From: Cristatella mucedo
Taxonomy: Eukaryota; Bryozoa; Phylactolaemata; Cristatellidae
Direction of reading: 5' to 3'
NCBI GenBank assembly: GCA_009760855.2
Contig: WPIO01000001.1
Span: 2,476,501 to 2,540,500 of the forward strand
DNA length: 64,000 nucleotides
Shown: positions 1 to 10,869 of the stretch, piece by piece
How positions within the stretch are numbered: position 1 is the stretch's first letter
How the letters are laid out: every line of letters starts with the position of its first letter
Position numbers and translations under genes: made by a program
Notes under the pieces: model-generated
Told to the model about the DNA's origin: nothing
The model's database searches: none
The model's input: only the letters and a program-made list of their open reading frames with translations

Positions 1-344
1 TAGGCGTGCTGAACTGAAATAAGCCTTCTGGAATTTCGGCGAAGCGACCATGCAGAGAGGCGAACCGTGCGATCTACGCGATAGAGCAATCGAGCGTATT
101 TCGTGTCACACTTCGAGCGGTATCGCTGAGGACTTAGCGGGGTCAAGGCTAGCACAATGAGTTCGTAGTGAGTGACATAAGACCTCCAGCCTCTGGCAGG
201 GGTCCCCGAACAATGTATATCGGGCCAGCGGCTGTACGGTTTATAAACACTTAAATGCAACAAGCATCTGAGCATCTTGCTGCGGAGACTACTGGCTATA
301 TTCTAAGCACTGTTTGTAAAAATATACTAGATGAATAACCATCC

Positions 345-480
345 TGCTTTTGCATAGCGACAGAAGAGCCTTAAAGGCTATCGCCACAGCTTGCAGCTGT
401 CCAAAAGGATCGCCCACCACAAGATTCGAACCCACGACCTCGCGACTGACGTCGTTAAAGGAAAACGCCTTGCGAGTGTC
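345..480 (-). repeat. SINE1 fragment, minus strand
   Basis: TTGCATAGCGACAGAAGAGCC, AAGGATCGCCCACCACAAG and GATTCGAACCCACGACC show the body and B box; the head beyond is decayed. Confidence 0.75.
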
Positions 481-623
481 ATCTAGACCTATAACTCTAG
501 CGATGTTACTAATGAAAGTCCCAATTAGCTGTGGCCTTATTGTCTAAGTAAGCCCAAATTTTTAGTGAGAGCTGGTGCATCCAGAGATGCCTAACGGATA
601 GCAGGTATAAATGGAGCTGAGAC

Positions 624-1236
624 CATCATAAGTGCGACTATCTTGCTGCAAAACTTGCAAGATCTAAAGACCAGCCTTATTTAAAAATTTTGCTCTCAGA
701 CAACCATCGATTAACCATCCCAAGGAAGAGTTTATTCCTCTAACCCGGATATAGCTGGTATGGAATTCAGCCGTTGCGGTTGCCATATCAATTGAAAGCG
801 GAGCTGCTTGCCCCAGCAGTAAAGGTCTGGCTGTCGCTGCACTACCTTGCTGAAAGTGACTGGCTTCTAAGTTATAGGGTGACATAATAACATGTACTCA
901 CTCGTAAACAACTTACTCACTACAAACGTGCTACATGACGATATAGTTCCTCGGAGCTATCAATAAAAGTTACCCTTTTAACCATCATAAGTGTGCGACC
1001 ACGTCACTTCAAAACGTGCCAGATCTAATGACCAGCCCACAGAATAACATTGGGCTCTCAGCTAAACAGCGTCGGTACCCGATGGAATGTTTCCCTCAAA
1101 GCCGGAATAAAGCGGCGATGAGATTCCTCCGATGCTGCCACAGAGTTATAAGCTGAGACTGCTTGCCCCTGCCGTCAAGGTCTTGCCGCCGCTTCACTGC
1201 CTTGCTGAAAGCGACTTACTACTAACCTATAGGATG
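624..1236. repeat. Diverged direct duplication (~260 bp, two copies)
   Basis: 624-890 and 981-1236 share ACCATCATAAGTG, AGATCTAA.GACCAGCC, GGCTCTCAG-like blocks, GCTTGCCCC, ACTGCCTTGCTGAAAG and TATAGG.TGACA in the same order. No known family recognised. Confidence 0.7.
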
Positions 1237-1878
1237 ACACGGTGACACTTAGCCATGGGCAGCTAGATTGAAGACCACTCAGCTACCTTGCATTTTTGTA
1301 TGGCCTACGGTGGCAAGATACTGATGAAACTAAACCATATCCAGGACTTTATAAAACCCAAGACCGAGCATTGACTAGTATGCTGGTTATACCTTGTACC
1401 ATTAAGTAGATTCATGAGCCATTTCCAGAATAATTTCGAATAAAGTGACTTCCTGAATGGAATGCACGTTCGCACACTATCTACTTTGGTTATGACCATG
1501 GCCAGTCCGTTAGACTATTTGACCTGCGTGACCGTGCTAAGCCGTAGTCTCAACAAGGCTATGTGATGTGGCTGAAATATGACCTAGAAACATGAATATA
1601 CCACAAAACGTATCATAAATGGTACAGGACCACAAGCAGTACAATCACCTGCATCAGTGTAGTTAAAGCTGCAGCTGAATGACAAAACTTTCAACGATCT
1701 GCAGCCAGGCTGACTAGTGAAGAATCAAGTCCGGCGCTTTTGTGTACAATGAGAGCACTGTTACAGAGGCGACATAAAAACGTTGGCATCAGAGGCTAAT
1801 GAATACAAGAAGCAAGTAATCGTTGGCTTTTAGAGCTACTTGATCCTCCGACTATAATACTGTTAATACGGCATATGT

Positions 1879-1930
1879 GTAGAGGCAACTAGAGGCAACC
1901 TGAGGCAACTAGAGGCAACCTGAGGCAGCT
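1879..1930. repeat. 10-bp tandem repeat, five units
   Basis: Alternating units AGAGGCAACT and AGAGGCAACC/TGAGGCAACT. Confidence 0.9.
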
Positions 1931-2860
1931 GGATATAACTCCCTTGCATCAATCTAAGCGAGCCAGTGCTTGCGCATTAGTCACCTTCTAAAACTCAACG
2001 AATGGCCGTGTTTATACGGGAACTTGGAATGGAATTAAGTCACAACAAATCTGGGTAGCTGCTGCGATTACGACAAGCACCACTAGCCTAAGCTGCAACA
2101 ATTCGCACGATCGAGGCCTTAAATGCAGTGCTCGAGTTGATTGGGGTTGAATTTATCACACATGCAGCCCAGCGTCGGAGATCCGTAAATGCTCTGGTTG
2201 AAGTTCAGCTACAGCGAGATCGCACCGAGCGCTCCTAGACCGTTAGCAGGCCGACAGTGCTGGCAACAGTGCCGGCAGTGCACGGAGGCATGACGTCAGC
2301 TACACCAGGATTGCACCGTGCATGCGTAGACCACTAGCAGGAAAACGGTTGCTGTAACAAGGCGCGGCGGCGCAACGCGTCACCACACCTTATACCCAAA
2401 ATAGCTCCTTGCACGCCTCTCACGTAGCCGTAGGCCCACTCAACTGGAAATAGTAATCAACTAGCACATCAGCTCCTCGTGGATCTGAGGTCCTTTAAGA
2501 CATCCACGACATACCTGCCTTTATTAATCCACGGCTGGCTACAGGCCGTGGGTGCATGCACGGCGCCGCACATTTTTACTACCTTAAGCTTAAGTTAGCA
2601 TCTGAGCAAGCTTGAAGTGGTGCACACAATAGACGCGAAGTGCATCAGTGGTGTACGTAACTGGGCTTCTTCTCCAAAGCCATCTAAGAGCAGCTAGGTG
2701 TACGGCACTGGTAAGGGTATAAATAATCAAAAGGAATGTCCAGCAAGCAAACTAAGGCATTTCGTAGATCCTGAACACGTGTTAAGCGATGACTAAATCA
2801 GGCAAATGACTAACGTCGCCGGCCAGGTTAGAGGCAGTTACTCAAGTGATAGTCTTGGAC
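1930..2860. other. No gene seen; weak internal duplication
   Basis: Only a weak ~50-bp repeat at about 2205-2335 (CAGCTACA.C..GAT.GCACCG, then TAGACC..TAGCAGG, twice). No ORF with recognisable content. Confidence 0.5.
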
Positions 2861-3264
2861 AGAGGTCGCCAAACTCCGGCTTTTAGGCCAGATCCGGCCT
2901 AGATAGTGCTTCAGTCCAACCTAGCGGCCCCCTAGTTATTTATTGGTAGATCCGTAGCCTCATGGAGTTGTTGCGGTTTTCTTCCCCTTTGCTGTAGAGG
3001 TATTTTGACTTGCGAGTATCCCAACTAACTAGTTTTCAAAGCACGAGTCGTCTCTTGGTCGCTTTTTGCTTTGACATGACAGCTAACTGGTATTGTGCTT
3101 GATTTTTCTTCGCTGCGACTTTAGTTTACGAACGGCCAGCGGCGGCAGCTATGACGGACTTTCGCCAGAAAGTGTTAACGCAGAGGGCGGCTATGCCAGA
3201 GAGGCCCTAGCTAGCAATACAGTCTAGCCTAAAGCCACCCTAGTTATTTGTAGTTGGATCCGAC

Positions 3265-3390
3265 CTAATTAATAATTACAATAATGCATTTGATATAGCA
3301 CCCTTGAGAGATCACAATCTCTTTCTTGGCAATTTGCACTTGCTGCAAAACCAGCACGATCGAATGGGTAGTAATTGAATTGTCGCTGGT
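3265..3390 (-). mobile_element. L2-clade LINE 3' tail fragment
   Basis: AATAATTACAATAATGCA followed by a decayed stem-loop and TTTGCACTTGCTGCAAAA; matches the 3' end of the minus-strand LINE copies. Confidence 0.65.
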
Positions 3391-3661
3391 TTGCTCCCCT
3401 TCATTACTGCAGGTAGCAGTTAAAACTGTTGCCCATGTTTATTTTTAGAACTGGTGTCAGCTGCTTGTATGAACAGAAGCGCACGCCCGGGTTTGGGGTG
3501 ATAAATGTCTAACCCTATAATTGCCAATTGTGGCTTTTTATTGGTTTGTTCGTCTGCCAACGCCCATTCGGGCGGGCCGGCGATGTGGGCGCGGTTTCTT
3601 CTAGCCTAGTGTGCCTCCTTGACCTCCTGAAATGGCATAGTAGTCTGAAACCTTTGTCGAA

Positions 3662-3745
3662 ATATGGTCTAGGATGACAGGTGGTCCATCTTCACGATCA
3701 AGGTCGTGAGTTTGAACCTGCACTGGTGATCCTTTATTGCCAACT
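3662..3745 (+). repeat. Decayed SINE1 fragment
   Basis: AAGGTCGTGAGTTTGAACCTGC then TGATCCTTTATTGCCAACTGC match the SINE1 B-box and body; the rest is not recognisable. Confidence 0.5.
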
Positions 3746-3789
3746 GCATTTCAACAATATTTCTTATTGGGTGAATTCGTTACACTTAC

Positions 3790-3950
3790 TGACCTGCCCT
3801 AGTTTGACCCGTGGTTAGGGTGCTCGCCATGACCGCAAAGGTCTGAATAAGGTCGTGGGCTCGAGCCCCGTGTCGTAAGCGAAGCGCCTGAATACAGATT
3901 ACGTTCTCATAGGGTGTTAAGCAAATAAATTATATTTCTTTGTATTTATA
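3790..3950 (+). repeat. SINE2 (tRNA head, L2-type tail)
   Basis: GTGGTTAGGGTGCTCGCCATGACC resembles a tRNA A-box region and GTGGGCTCGAGCCCCGT a B box; the tail GAAGCGCCTGAATACAGATTACG then TTCTCATAGGGTGTTAAGC is the LINE-type stem-loop. Confidence 0.75.
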
Positions 3951-4559
3951 TCTTTATCTGCAATCCGAAGAAGGTCTTAACTTGCGTAGATATTCATCTG
4001 GCTACATTATAGAGTTTGTTTTAGTGCAAGCGTAATTGGTTTAGGCATAGACTCATCCGACGCATAGGGTAAAATCGTAGTTTCAGTTGGAAGCAGTTTC
4101 GTTTTAAAGTACAGTCTACTTGAAGCCGAAATTTAAGTCACTGCGATGCTTAGATTATTAACAAGCATAAACTAGAGTGATTCAAGGCCGTCAGCAAATG
4201 TGAACCTTCTAGGTTTGTCTCAACGATTTCGAGGGCGAAAAGAGACTGCTTAAGCACAGGGGCGTGGCCATTTAAGTTCCGTGAAGCCAAATCGTACAAC
4301 CCGATTTGATTTATGGTTTTGCAAGCAAGTTTTTATTGCTTTCCACCACAACATGGCTGCAGGGCTGCATGCAGGGCTGCATGCATACCGCATGGCTGCA
4401 GGCGATGAGAACTTTTCTGGTACCTTTGCTTTGACTGAAGACGCGATGAAGAATGTCCCTAGCACGTTCTAGAACAGGCTGGCTGACCCACAAGTATTGT
4501 GGTTCCAAAGTCGAGACTTGACGTCAAAAATGCGTGAACAAGCATGGCTGCCTTAATAC

Positions 4560-5100
4560 AGTTTAAGCTGGCCTGAATTTTCTTATTGCTACGTTGCTGA
4601 AAGTAGGCCGACTTGACTGTGCAGCTGATGGCTCATCATGGTCGTCCAAGTCATCTAGAGGTAATCTAGGTCAACGAGGTCATCTAAATCTATTTAGATA
4701 AGCTTCTCGCTTTGCCTTCGTTGCTTGAGATAAAGCTTGGCTACCGAATTGGCTACCGAATGTGTACCTACTGCCGCTTAGGGTGGGAGAGCGCTTTACA
4801 AAACTCTCCTGCGTCACACTCACGTAGTACTTGCTAACTGTGGAGTTAGACACGGAAATACATTACATTAGGTCGCTTGGGAACATGAAACCTAGACTAT
4901 AGACTCTACAATGCATACGGTCATGAGTTTTCCAATTTTAGAATTACGCTACGTTTTCCTACGGCGGCTTTACCGTTCTTCTATTCGAGAAATTGTACTT
5001 ATTATTTTCTTATTCTTATAAATTGTAATTGTATTGCGATCTCTATTCAAATGTCAACAAATGCAGCAAGCTAGTTGAGAGAGTTTAACGTACTGACACA
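4560..5100 (-). mobile_element. Old L2-clade LINE fragment split by a CATTA-tailed repeat
   Basis: 4570-4735 and 4858-5093 match the RT part of the 28285 copy at about 29045-29310 (landmarks CTGAAAGTAGGCCGACTTGACTG, and ATGCAGCAAGCTAGTTGAGAGAGTTT). The interruption 4740-4857 is the CATTA-tailed family. Confidence 0.7.
4740..4857 (+). repeat. CATTA-tailed short repeat, copy 1 (inside an L2 fragment)
   Basis: GGCTACCGAATGTGTACC, GCCGCTTAGGGTGGGAG, ACAAAACTCTCCTGCGT, GTGGAGTTAGACACGGAAATACATTACATTA. The front has a short duplication (GGCTACCGAATT twice). It is embedded in LINE sequence. Confidence 0.75.
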
Positions 5101-5524
5101 ATCACGATATTATTAATAAGACACGTTTATAGCGTCCTTAGAGAACTAAACCTCTTGCTACGAACTAAACGTTTGGTGTTGTTGAAGCATATCAGTTCGT
5201 TAGCAATTAATTCCACAGCATCAACACGCTTAACCACGCAAAACACGATCCTGTAGGCACGGGCAGTTGGATTCATTCGCTCCCAAATACCCGGCGAAAG
5301 AAGGGACATTTTCCGGGGTTCGGTGCGGCCTCTCATTTGAGCGGCCTTCGGGGCATTATGAGTTACAGCCGTGCGTACCACAGCGGGGACCCTGGAAGCC
5401 TCGCTAGCCAGGATCCGCCAGTCATTACCTGCGGCGTTCAATGCCTCGGTCTGCATGGGTAACGCCTCGCGTACGTACATCTGCGTTTAAGTGCAGGGAT
5501 GGTATTTCCTCTGTAGAAGCGCCG

Positions 5525-5565
5525 CAGCGTATAGAGCGAGGTCAGCGTATAGAGCGAGGTCAGCG
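5525..5565. repeat. 18-bp tandem duplication
   Basis: CAGCGTATAGAGCGAGGT repeated exactly twice plus CAGCG, just left of the LTR element. Confidence 0.9.
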
Positions 5566-5742
5566 CGCCTGTCGCGAAGAACGTTTGGCGAAGAGTGCGG
5601 CGCTGCAGTGCGGCGCTGCGACTGAACTAGATAGGCGACCTCTTCGATAACGGGAAGTTGGATAGCGCCAGAGACAATGTCGGCGAGACGAGCCGCTTAT
5701 TGCGAAGCCGGCGCACAGAACTTGACTTTCGCTGGCCCGGGC

Positions 5743-6046
5743 TGTGCTTTGATTCGTCCTGCACGCAGAACGCTGGCACAGAATCAACACCAGCAATTCC
5801 TTATACTAATCACAGAGAAGAGGGAGCACGGCTTCACTCGCCCCTCTCTCCCCCACTCGAGACCCATCTCCTCGCCCACGGCTGTGCCTTGGCCGACCCC
5901 GGTGGTGAATCTACCGTCTGTCTGTTCAGGGTTACTGGCCTGTCAAAGCCACATCACAGGCGGACCACAGCTTTGCACCACCCGGTGATGCCTCTAACTG
6001 CTGTTTAGGAAAAGAGCGGTACCGGCCTGCATATAATCAGACCACA
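5743..6046 (-). repeat. LTR of the Ty3-like element (3' LTR)
   Basis: Aligns along its length with 9812-10110; shared landmarks are TGTGCTTTGATTC at one end, CCACGGCTGTGCCTTGGCC in the middle and ATAATCAGACCACA at the other end. It is preceded by one copy of the CGGGC duplication. Confidence 0.9.
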
Positions 6047-6501
6047 CGCCCCCTTGACCTTAAGGTCACAAGTTTCCAGCTTCAATGCAAGTAGCTGCAC
6101 TGTACCGTCGTTTAAACAAACTCCCTTGCCCCTGACGCACAGATCAGTCCATGACGTAGTCGGAGAACCAACTCGGGTGCTGCAGTTTCGACCGCATGCG
6201 AAGCTGGTAGCTGCCATTTTCCTCAGACCGCCATACTCCTCATCTTCGCCTCGTATCTGGAAGGGTGCTAGCGGCTGAGCCGGTTTTACCGGCTCAGCGT
6301 CCGGAACTAGCCTGACGTCCGACACATGTCTTCGGATTCCGTTCACTTCGACACCAAGGCCGCGAATCCCCGAGGTTACAGTCCCTTCCGGCCATTCTGT
6401 CATACACCGTGCATCGGCTGGTTTAACAAAAACCCTTTGGCCCGCTGTGTAGTTGATGGGAGACTGGGCGTTGCAGCGAGTTGCCTTGTTCGGCTGGAGC
6501 G

Positions 6502-7189
6502 CTAACCGCTATTCATCGTATACAACCGCCTGTGAGGCACGGTTTCGCCCTTTCTCCCCTCAGTCGGCGCCGAATTGTACCAGTACACCATATCTAGTAC
6601 TCTTCTACCGGTGCGAGCTGCCATGCCCTTGATAGTCCGGTGCATGCGTTCGACTGTACCGTAACCTTCCGGTTGGTAAGCACACCGGTAGATAGTCTCA
6701 AGCCCCAGCATTCGCAGAGACGCCGAACTGCCTCAGATCGGAACGAGACGCTCTTGTCCATCAGAAGCTGTGCAGGTGGGCCTCTCTCTCTCTCTCTCTC
6801 TCTCGAAAGATTTGCTCCAGCACTCTGGTGATAAGGTGCACCTCTTCGCTAGGAATGTGCCGCCATAGCGTAAATCTGCTGGGCCCGAAGTCCACCAGCG
6901 TCAGATATTTCTCGTCACGGTAGTGTGTGACATCGATCGCAAGACGAGACCAGGGTTCGGTTACTTCAAGATTGCCTCGCTCCCACGAAATCGGCGACAG
7001 ATCCACTGATCTGCAGCAAAGACAGGGAACGAATAATTCGTTGTACCTCGGTTCTGCGGCTGTTCGTAGGTATAGCGTCCTGTCGACGCCCAAGTGGTAC
7101 AGATTGTGGAATTGCTTGAGGTCGATATCGGGAGCCACCAAACTGACCTCAGGAGCGACGGCACCGGTACAGCAAGTCGTGAACTTCAA
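6502..7189 (-). pseudogene. Integrase, broken by frameshift and an internal microsatellite
   Basis: Two minus-strand pieces in different frames. 7189-6761 holds the zinc-binding start (FHNLYHLGVDRT, CLCC) and the first catalytic Asp in LAIDVTHY. 6711-6502 holds the catalytic Glu region (YQPEGYGTVERMHRTIKG) and YWYNSAPTEG. Between them, at 6782-6804, a CT repeat reads as an Arg-Glu run on the minus strand and marks the place where the frame is lost. Confidence 0.85.
6782..6804. repeat. CT microsatellite inside the integrase pseudogene
   Basis: 11 CT units in the LTR element, reading Arg-Glu on the coding strand. Confidence 0.95.
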
Positions 7190-7204
7190 CCACCTTTTCG
7201 GTAC

Positions 7205-8086
7205 TCACGTCAGTTGGTCCGCTTTGTTCTCCGGCGACCTTACTAGGCTTACAGCCGTCCCCAGGTTGCACACCGTTACAACATTTCGGAGTAGGCCCAG
7301 TCGTCGTCGAATTATGGCCTCTCTCATGCCGCGCGTCTTCACGGGTTTATCCCCATCAATCAATAACTTCAGCCAACCAAACACCAAAGTCGAATCAGTC
7401 ACAATTTGAACTTTCTGAAGTCCGCACGCAATAGCGATGTTAAGGCCTTTGATGACGGCTTCTAGCTCAGCGGTGTTGATATGCGAAGTATCGCCCGGCT
7501 TTCGAAGCCACGAGGCATCCTCAACCACTTTATCGTCAATCTCAAAGCACGTTCCAATAGCAATGCAGCTCGCATCGCACCACAATTTTCCACTGTCGAT
7601 ATTGGACATCTGCCACGCGCCAGTAACTGGATCAGAAGCTAGCACCCTGAGATGGACGTCATGAGCAACTTCCAGAACATCTCTCGGTACTTTGCTGTCC
7701 CAGTCCTGATCGCTGGCTATAAGTTTGAGGTAACTGTAAGCGGGTCGCAGCCAGCCGGCTACCGTAAAATGCCCGACGAGTTGCCCACACGAAGAAAATA
7801 ACTCTCGCCGTGTCATCAATGACTGTGCAGAGCCTATGGCATTATCTCGGAGCCATACGAGCTCGTTGCGTTTACTGTCAATGCGGAGGCCTAGGACACG
7901 ACCACCCTCTAACTTTTCAGGTGGTTTTGCTTCAAGACCGAACTCGCGGAGAAGCTCGATCACACGGTCGTTTAAGACCAAATCATTGTTCGCCAAAATA
8001 TCAACATACGAATCCGTGCCGGATCTGACTCGCTCATCCATGGACAACCCTTTATTTAAGATGACGGTCATTCTTTTTTGGTGCAA
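7205..8086 (-). pseudogene. Reverse transcriptase (C-terminal part) and RNase H
   Basis: A 293-residue minus frame. Near its start, SYVDILAN occupies the place of the RT active site but has one Asp where the family has two, so catalysis is probably lost. RT thumb/connection follows (ELFSSCGQLVGHFTVAGW), then RNase H with LWCDASCIAIG, HINTAELEAVIKGL and IVTDSTLVFGW, which supply the usual Asp/Glu/Asp residues. A TGA after ENKADQLT interrupts the passage into integrase; the same frame continues beyond it. The RT fingers/palm at 8090-8486 are present only as damaged sequence. Confidence 0.85.
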
Positions 8087-8486
8087 CGTTAAGGCGGAAA
8101 CCCAGGTGAGTCAGGCAGCATCGACGGCCATGAAATTCAAACACCTGGTACTTCCACAACGATGGGTCTACGTGAATTTACAAATAGGCCTTATGCAGGT
8201 CCGCGACGCTTACGTTGCGTCCCATTCGCCGCCATGCACGAAGTTTATTACTGCACACCTCCGCTTCAGCCGTGTGGCTCGACACGAACTGGTTGAGCTC
8301 GCGATAGTCGAACACGGGCCTCACTTTCCCTTTGCTACTTTGGACTACCGCCATCAAGGGATTCAGCCTGCCGCACTCCCCGTGAAAAGGTTGAAGCCAA
8401 CCACACCTTATCCGGTCCTCTACTTCTCGTTCATATTCTGCTTCTACCTCAGTTGGGATTCGTTATGAGGCCTGTACGCATTCGTT

Positions 8487-8972
8487 TTAGTTCCAGAGCA
8501 CGTGCCACGCGCCATCGTGGAATACGGCAGTAAAATCTTTGTCGGAGACTGCAAGCTCGCTCGAATTTCCGACCTTTGCAGCGAGCGAGACGTCGGTCGC
8601 CGGGGGAGAGCGAGCGCAGGTTACACTGTTACTTTCACCACGGATGCATCGGGTTGCTGGGGCCTCATTACCGAAGTCAACTTGGCCTTCACCTCCGTGC
8701 CCTACGCGGACGCCGTCTAGCGCTCTTATGACATCCATCCCAAGGATCATGTCCCAGCCGGCAATTATATCGATCACCAGACAATTAGCCTCCAGCGGTA
8801 CTCCTTTAATTAACATACTGACCTTACATGTAGAGGTACAGAGAGCGCGGTCACCGTTCATCATCAAGATACCCTCCCTTGCAGGCTGCAGATGATGAAA
8901 GGAGGCCAACACCTGCTGCAAGCACCATACGGAAGCAGCCGGTGTCAACAAGTGCAGTAGCGAGCTGGCCAT
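8487..8972 (-). pseudogene. Retropepsin-like protease region
   Basis: Minus-strand ORF with IIAGWDMILGMDVI, matching the C-terminal ILG..(F/W)L-type motif of Ty3 retropepsins. The catalytic D-S/T-G triad is not clear in the same frame. It lies between the zinc-knuckle region and the reverse transcriptase. Confidence 0.55.
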
Positions 8973-9060
8973 TCAACATCACGCCAATGAAGGGTAGTCG
9001 CGCCGAAGTCAAGGGGAACACGTGTTGGTGGTGTGTTGGCGCATGTGTTGACAGTTCCCC

Positions 9061-9309
9061 TTAGTCGTTGTTTTGATCGCCAAACTTTTTACCACTCGCA
9101 GCAGCTAGATGATTCAGATCGCCGCAGATCCAGCAAAGTCGCTTGTGCGGCCCGCTTTGAAAAGGCCGGTCAGTGTACCGCCTTTGCGAGTCCGGCCTAG
9201 ACTGCACCACGACGCTACGGGTCTGAGCGCGTCGATCCTTAAAACGGCCGGCGAGACATGCCTCACTTGACGAGAAAAAGTTCCTCGACATTTCAGCCAG
9301 CACGGGCAA
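9061..9309 (-). pseudogene. Nucleocapsid-like region with degenerate CCHC knuckle
   Basis: Contains CWICGDLNHLAAAS, which matches the C-x2-C-x4-H-x4-C zinc knuckle except that the last cysteine is serine. A basic Arg/Gln-rich stretch precedes it, as usual in nucleocapsid. It lies between Gag and protease. Confidence 0.6.
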
Positions 9310-9389
9310 CTCAGCTTTGGTAAGCGAGCACGAGCTGCCACTTTACTGCCGCTTTACGTCATCGGGTAGGCCCGACACAAATGCGAACT

Positions 9390-9848
9390 TCAGCAAAGAC
9401 TCCGAGGGATACGCAGGTGCCCCCCCCCCCCCGCTTGAGCAGCAAAGACAATGGACGCCAAGCGAAAAAGATCGGTCAAGTAGACGTCTGGCGACTCACC
9501 CTCGCGAAGTCTTCTGCTCGACAACTCATCGTACGCGCGGAAGCAATCCGGCGAAAACGCCACGCTGAGTTCGCGTTTCACTTTCGAATAGCCACTTTTA
9601 TTACCGTCCACCAGCCCTGCATAGACTGCAAAAGCTCTGACAGTTAAATACAAGGGCATGAGTGCGGCAAGATCGTCATCTTTAACCTTGATCGTCTTGG
9701 TCACGGTGTCCAGTCGACGTACCCACTCGATGAAGTCCGTTTTGCCGTCATGAGGTGCGATTTTGGCTAGCATTACCATTGATGCCATTGACTCCATCCC
9801 ACAAAATAACTTGTGCTTTGATTCACCCTGCACGCAGAACGCTCGCAC
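9390..9848 (-). pseudogene. Gag-like ORF of the Ty3-like element
   Basis: Minus-strand frame with capsid-like helical content (DFIEWVRRLDTVTKTIK, PLYLTVRAFAVYAGL). The apparent ORF start lies inside the LTR; the likely Gag start is MESMASM near 9794. Below 9390 the frame is lost at a C-rich run (9421-9432), probably a slippage indel. Identification rests on position between the 5' LTR and the zinc-knuckle/protease region. Confidence 0.65.
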
Positions 9849-10110
9849 AGAACCAACACCAACAACTTATTCTATTAACCACAAACAAGAGAGAACACGA
9901 CTTCACTCGCCTCTCTCTCTCCCACTCTAGTCCCCTCTCATCGCCCACGGCTGTGCCTTGGCCGATCCCGGTGGTGAATCCACCATCTGTTCAGGGTCAC
10001 CGACCTGACCAAGCCACATCACAGGCGGACCACAGCTTTGCACCGCCGGTGATGCTCCTAACAGCTGTTTAGAAAAGGAGCGGTACCGGCCTGCATATAA
10101 TCAGACCACA
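9812..10110 (-). repeat. LTR of the Ty3-like element (5' LTR)
   Basis: Counterpart of 5743-6046, with the same TG..CA ends, followed immediately by the second CGGGC copy at 10111-10115. Differences from the other LTR are scattered point changes and a few short indels. Confidence 0.9.
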
Positions 10111-10869
10111 CGGGCTACGCCACCAGTTGACAAGAGGCAAGGCGACGCGCCTCCCGCCGCCGAGCGTTCGGCGTAACAGGAGCTAGGGAAGTGAGACTTC
10201 GGACAAACGCAGCGTCAAGACACGCGTGTGCACATCAATGTAGAGGGGCTAGAGTCTGGTTTTAAGTAGAGAATCCTGGCGTGGAGACCACCAGCCATTC
10301 GTGGGGCTCCAACTAATTGCAGCGTCCTCTACTATCGTTCTTTTTCGTGCCCTCTGCCGGTATAATCGCCAATATCGACGTGAGTCGGTCGCGAGGTCAG
10401 CTCCTCAGCGAGAAGAGCTCCGCCGACGCTACCGCGACTGCAGCGGCCGCCGACACACGCAGCAGAGCGAACTCACATCCGGCACTATGAGACTGCGCTT
10501 CCTTCCTTGAAATGAGCCAGGAGGCTGCGTGATATTGCCGAACCTGTCCGTTATGCTAATCGCTTCGGGCGGCACGGCTCGCTACGAACGCTCCATCGGT
10601 ACCGATACAAGCGAAACGGTAATGAAACTCGGAAGCAGTAGAAATCCTGAAGGTTAACTCGTACGCAAGCGGCTGCGAGTACCTGATTTCTTTTGCCAAC
10701 TGGCTCACGTTTGCGCCTCCTAGGCGGGACACGTGTTCGGATAATGCGCGGACAGCCGTGAAGAACGCCTTTTGTTGATTCGGAATGCCTCGCTTGAATC
10801 TCTACGAACTATAAATCAATTTTTTTTCAATTCTGATTTTGTGGGCACCGAGTGTGTAATTTTTCCCGC

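Larger units (their letters stand above)
5743..10110 (-). mobile_element. Decayed Ty3/gypsy-like LTR retrotransposon, flanked by CGGGC target duplications
   Basis: A 4368-bp element in minus orientation. LTRs are 5743-6046 and 9812-10110, about 300 bp each, bounded by TG..CA on the plus strand. The 5-bp duplication CGGGC lies at 5738-5742 and 10111-10115. On the minus strand the order is Gag, zinc-knuckle-like region, protease, reverse transcriptase/RNase H, integrase, as in Ty3 elements. A purine tract (AAGGGGGCG) abuts the inner edge of the 3' LTR near 6047. No primer-binding site was recognised. The element is dead: the RT active-site motif is altered, a stop separates RNase H from integrase, the integrase is frameshifted, and a CT/GA microsatellite lies within it. 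The LTRs have several substitutions and small indels, so it is not recent. Confidence 0.9.

Noticed and set aside
2860-3260. hAT transposon end
   Set aside because: GAGGTCGCCAAACTCCGGC at 2863 resembles a hAT terminal sequence, but no matching inverted end or 8-bp duplication was found.
5127-5480. 117-codon minus-strand frame
   Set aside because: No motif, start context or neighbouring exon; it could be part of the older retroelement but cannot be shown.
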